Shown: positions 13,413-14,846 of the stretch, one piece after another | Position numbering within the stretch: position 1 is the first letter of the stretch | How the letters are laid out: the number at the start of each line of letters is the position of its first letter | Assembly (NCBI GenBank): GCA_964617665.1 | Contig: CAZUAH010000337.1 | Span: forward strand, 1-14,846 | Reading direction: 5' to 3' | From: JADHUC01 sp964617665 | Lineage (GTDB): Bacteria; Planctomycetota; Planctomycetia; Pirellulales; Pirellulaceae | Length of the DNA: 14,846 nt | Program-made: the position numbers and the translations under genes | Notes under the pieces: model-generated | The model's database searches: none | Told to the model about the DNA's origin: nothing | What the model saw: the letters and a program-made list of their open reading frames with translations, nothing else

Positions 13413-14597
13413 CTATATCCCCAACTCTTGCTTCACTTCGCAGAATGCCTTGATCGCGAACTCCAAGTCCTCACGCGAATGGGCCGCTGAGATCTGCGTC
13501 CGGATTCTCGCTCTGCCTTTGGGTACTACTGGATAAGAAAAGCCGATCACGTAGATGCCTTTCGCCAGCATCGCGTCCGCCATCCGAGTCGCCAAAGCTG
13601 CGTCGCCTAGCATGATAGGTACAATCGGATGCTCGCCGGGCAGGATTTCAAAACCGGATTCGGCCATGCCTTCGCGGAAGAACCTAGTGTTCGACTCCAA
13701 GCGGTCCCGCAATTCCGTCGATCCTGATAGCAGCTCGATCGCTCTGATCGACGCCGCTACGATCGGCGGAGCAACCGAATTCGAGAACAGATACGGACGG
13801 GACCTCTGGCGCAGAACCTGAATGATCTCCTTGCGACCACTGGTATACCCGCCGCTGGCGCCGCCCAACGCCTTACCGAGTGTGCCGGTCAGGATGTCCA
13901 CGCGGTCCATCACCTCGCAATGCTCGTGAGTGCCCCGTCCACGCGGGCCCATAAATCCGACGGAGTGCGAATCGTCGACCATGACCATCGCATCGTAGCG
14001 ATCCGCCAAGTCGCAGATGCCAGCAAGATTCGCAATATATCCGTCCATCGAGAACACGCCGTCCGTGGCAATCAAACGGAATCGAGCGGACTGAGCTTCC
14101 TTCAGCTTCGCCTCAAGGTCCCCCATGTCGTTGTTCTTGAACCGATACCGCGCGGCTTTGCACAATCGAACGCCGTCGATGATGCTAGCGTGGTTCAATT
14201 CGTCTGAAATTATCGCGTCGTCTTTGGCCAGCAACGTTTCAAACAACCCGCCGTTCGCGTCAAAGCATGAGCTGTACAGGATCGTGTCCTCGGTCCCCAG
14301 AAACTCGGTCAGTTTCTGCTCAAGCTGCTTGTGAACAGCCTGGGTGCCGCAAATGAAACGCACGGACGCCAACCCGTACCCCCATTGATCCAGCGCCTCT
14401 TGGGCCGCGGCCTTCACATCGGGATGTTCGGCCAGCCCTAAATAGTTGTTTGCGCACATGTTTAGAACCGCCTGGCCTTCGCCGACTCGAATGTGCGCGT
14501 CTTGCGGGGTTGTGATTACCCGTTCTGCCTTGTACAGACCGGCTTGCTTGATTTCATCCAGTTGGTCGACCAGATGCTGCTGGATTTGACCGTACAT
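13413..14597 (-). CDS. kbl: Glycine C-acetyltransferase (2-amino-3-ketobutyrate CoA ligase)
   Basis: A 394-residue PLP enzyme of the alpha-oxoamine synthase family. It converts 2-amino-3-oxobutyrate plus CoA to glycine and acetyl-CoA, the second step of threonine breakdown by the Tdh-Kbl route. Key residues: CANNYLGLA (48-56), NHAS with H136 stacking on PLP, VMVDDSHSVG (D208 contacts the PLP ring nitrogen, H211 the phenolic oxygen), and TLGKALGG with the Schiff-base K242. The start at MYGQIQQHL matches the family length (E. coli 398) and has GGGAGG about 11 bases upstream, a long spacing. The frame remains open for 51 more codons to a TTG at 14750; I judge that extension unlikely. No tdh gene is in the window. 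It heads the kbl - deacetylase - Hpt cluster, divergent from rplU. Confidence 0.92.
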   Translation of the reverse strand: MYGQIQQHLVDQLDEIKQAGLYKAERVITTPQDAHIRVGEGQAVLNMCANNYLGLAEHPDVKAAAQEALDQWGYGLASVRFICGTQAVHKQLEQKLTEFLGTEDTILYSSCFDANGGLFETLLAKDDAIISDELNHASIIDGVRLCKAARYRFKNNDMGDLEAKLKEAQSARFRLIATDGVFSMDGYIANLAGICDLADRYDAMVMVDDSHSVGFMGPRGRGTHEHCEVMDRVDILTGTLGKALGGASGGYTSGRKEIIQVLRQRSRPYLFSNSVAPPIVAASIRAIELLSGSTELRDRLESNTRFFREGMAESGFEILPGEHPIVPIMLGDAALATRMADAMLAKGIYVIGFSYPVVPKGRARIRTQISAAHSREDLEFAIKAFCEVKQELGI

Positions 14598-14756
14598 CCT
14601 TGGGGTGCCCTCCCGGTACGAAAGCAGTCGTGTTTCACGCGGCGGCATTTCGCCGTATCTGTTGAGATCCCAATAACTTGGCGGTTTCTGAGCGACGGGC
14701 TTTAGGCCCTCGACACCCAAAGCACCTTTCGCTAATATTAATAGCTTCAAATCATG

Positions 14757-14780
14757 AAAAACACCCCATCAGCAGATGGG
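14757..14780 (-). terminator. Hairpin plus T-run in the kbl leader (minus strand)
   Basis: On the minus strand CCCATC-TGCT-GATGGG (14780-14765) forms a 6-bp stem with a 4-base loop, followed three bases later by TTTTT (14761-14757). This looks like a small intrinsic terminator. Oriented toward kbl, it could stop stray transcription coming from the rplU side or act in the kbl leader. The stem is short, so confidence is limited. Confidence 0.4.
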
Positions 14781-14820
14781 AATGACGGTATATTTGCAGG
14801 GTTTGCACACAGGACCAGAC

Positions 14821-14846
14821 ATGTACGCGATTATTGCAGACAGCGG
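14821..14846 (+). CDS. rplU: 50S ribosomal protein L21, N-terminal nine codons only
   Basis: The last 26 bases read MYAIIADSG before the window ends. This matches the highly conserved start of ribosomal protein L21 (MYAII followed by a Gly-rich turn). AGGA, 6 bases before the ATG, is the ribosome binding site, and TATATT (14789-14794) may be the -10 of its promoter, though no good -35 is seen. L21 binds 23S rRNA; the gene is normally followed by rpmA (L27), which would lie outside. Only nine residues are visible, so the call depends on this motif alone. Confidence 0.75.

Overview
The window looks like chromosomal DNA of a planctomycete, probably in or near the Pirellulales. The evidence is moderate-to-high GC content, a set of secreted proteins typical of that phylum (a PmoA/DUF6807 protein, a parallel beta-helix protein, a very large PQQ-propeller protein with a Rossmann-like front end), a GC-rich hairpin repeat that reads GEAPAKP / GASPS in translation, and a conserved-looking unknown gene behind prfB. 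This placement is inferred from family recollection, not from a search. I see no phage, transposase, CRISPR array, rRNA or tRNA.

Region 1 (1-5469, all minus strand) reads as one run of genes going leftward. It starts with a DEDDh 3'-5' exonuclease, overlaps by ATGA into a secreted beta-helix protein, and overlaps by TGATG into a NUDIX hydrolase. After a gap holding the hairpin repeat come a PIN-domain protein, a secreted DUF6807 protein, and a secreted clan GH-A-like glycoside hydrolase that runs off the left edge. The secreted members suggest polysaccharide or glycoside processing outside the cytoplasm; the exonuclease, NUDIX and PIN proteins are housekeeping or stress enzymes sharing the transcript.

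Region 2 (5470-9009) is a divergent promoter region followed on the plus strand by a roughly 1,094-residue exported protein: signal peptide, a degenerate methyltransferase-like Rossmann domain, then two PQQ-type beta-propeller regions. Two oppositely oriented arrays of a 7-bp repeat are embedded in frame in the Rossmann part.

Region 3 (9021-12134) is translation machinery: mnmA (tRNA 2-thiouridylase) on the minus strand, and on the plus strand prfB (release factor 2), made through the classic +1 programmed frameshift at CTT TGA C, followed 3 bp later by an unknown 189-residue protein.

Region 4 (12137-14846) is a compact minus-strand operon kbl - PIG-L/LmbE deacetylase - stand-alone Hpt phosphotransfer protein, transcribed away from rplU (ribosomal protein L21), whose first nine codons are at the right edge.

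I did not find a clearly new defence or mobile system. The points most worth following are the heptamer arrays inside the PQQ gene, that gene's exported Rossmann-propeller architecture, the overlapping nuclease / beta-helix / NUDIX cluster, and the orphan Hpt protein in a metabolic operon.
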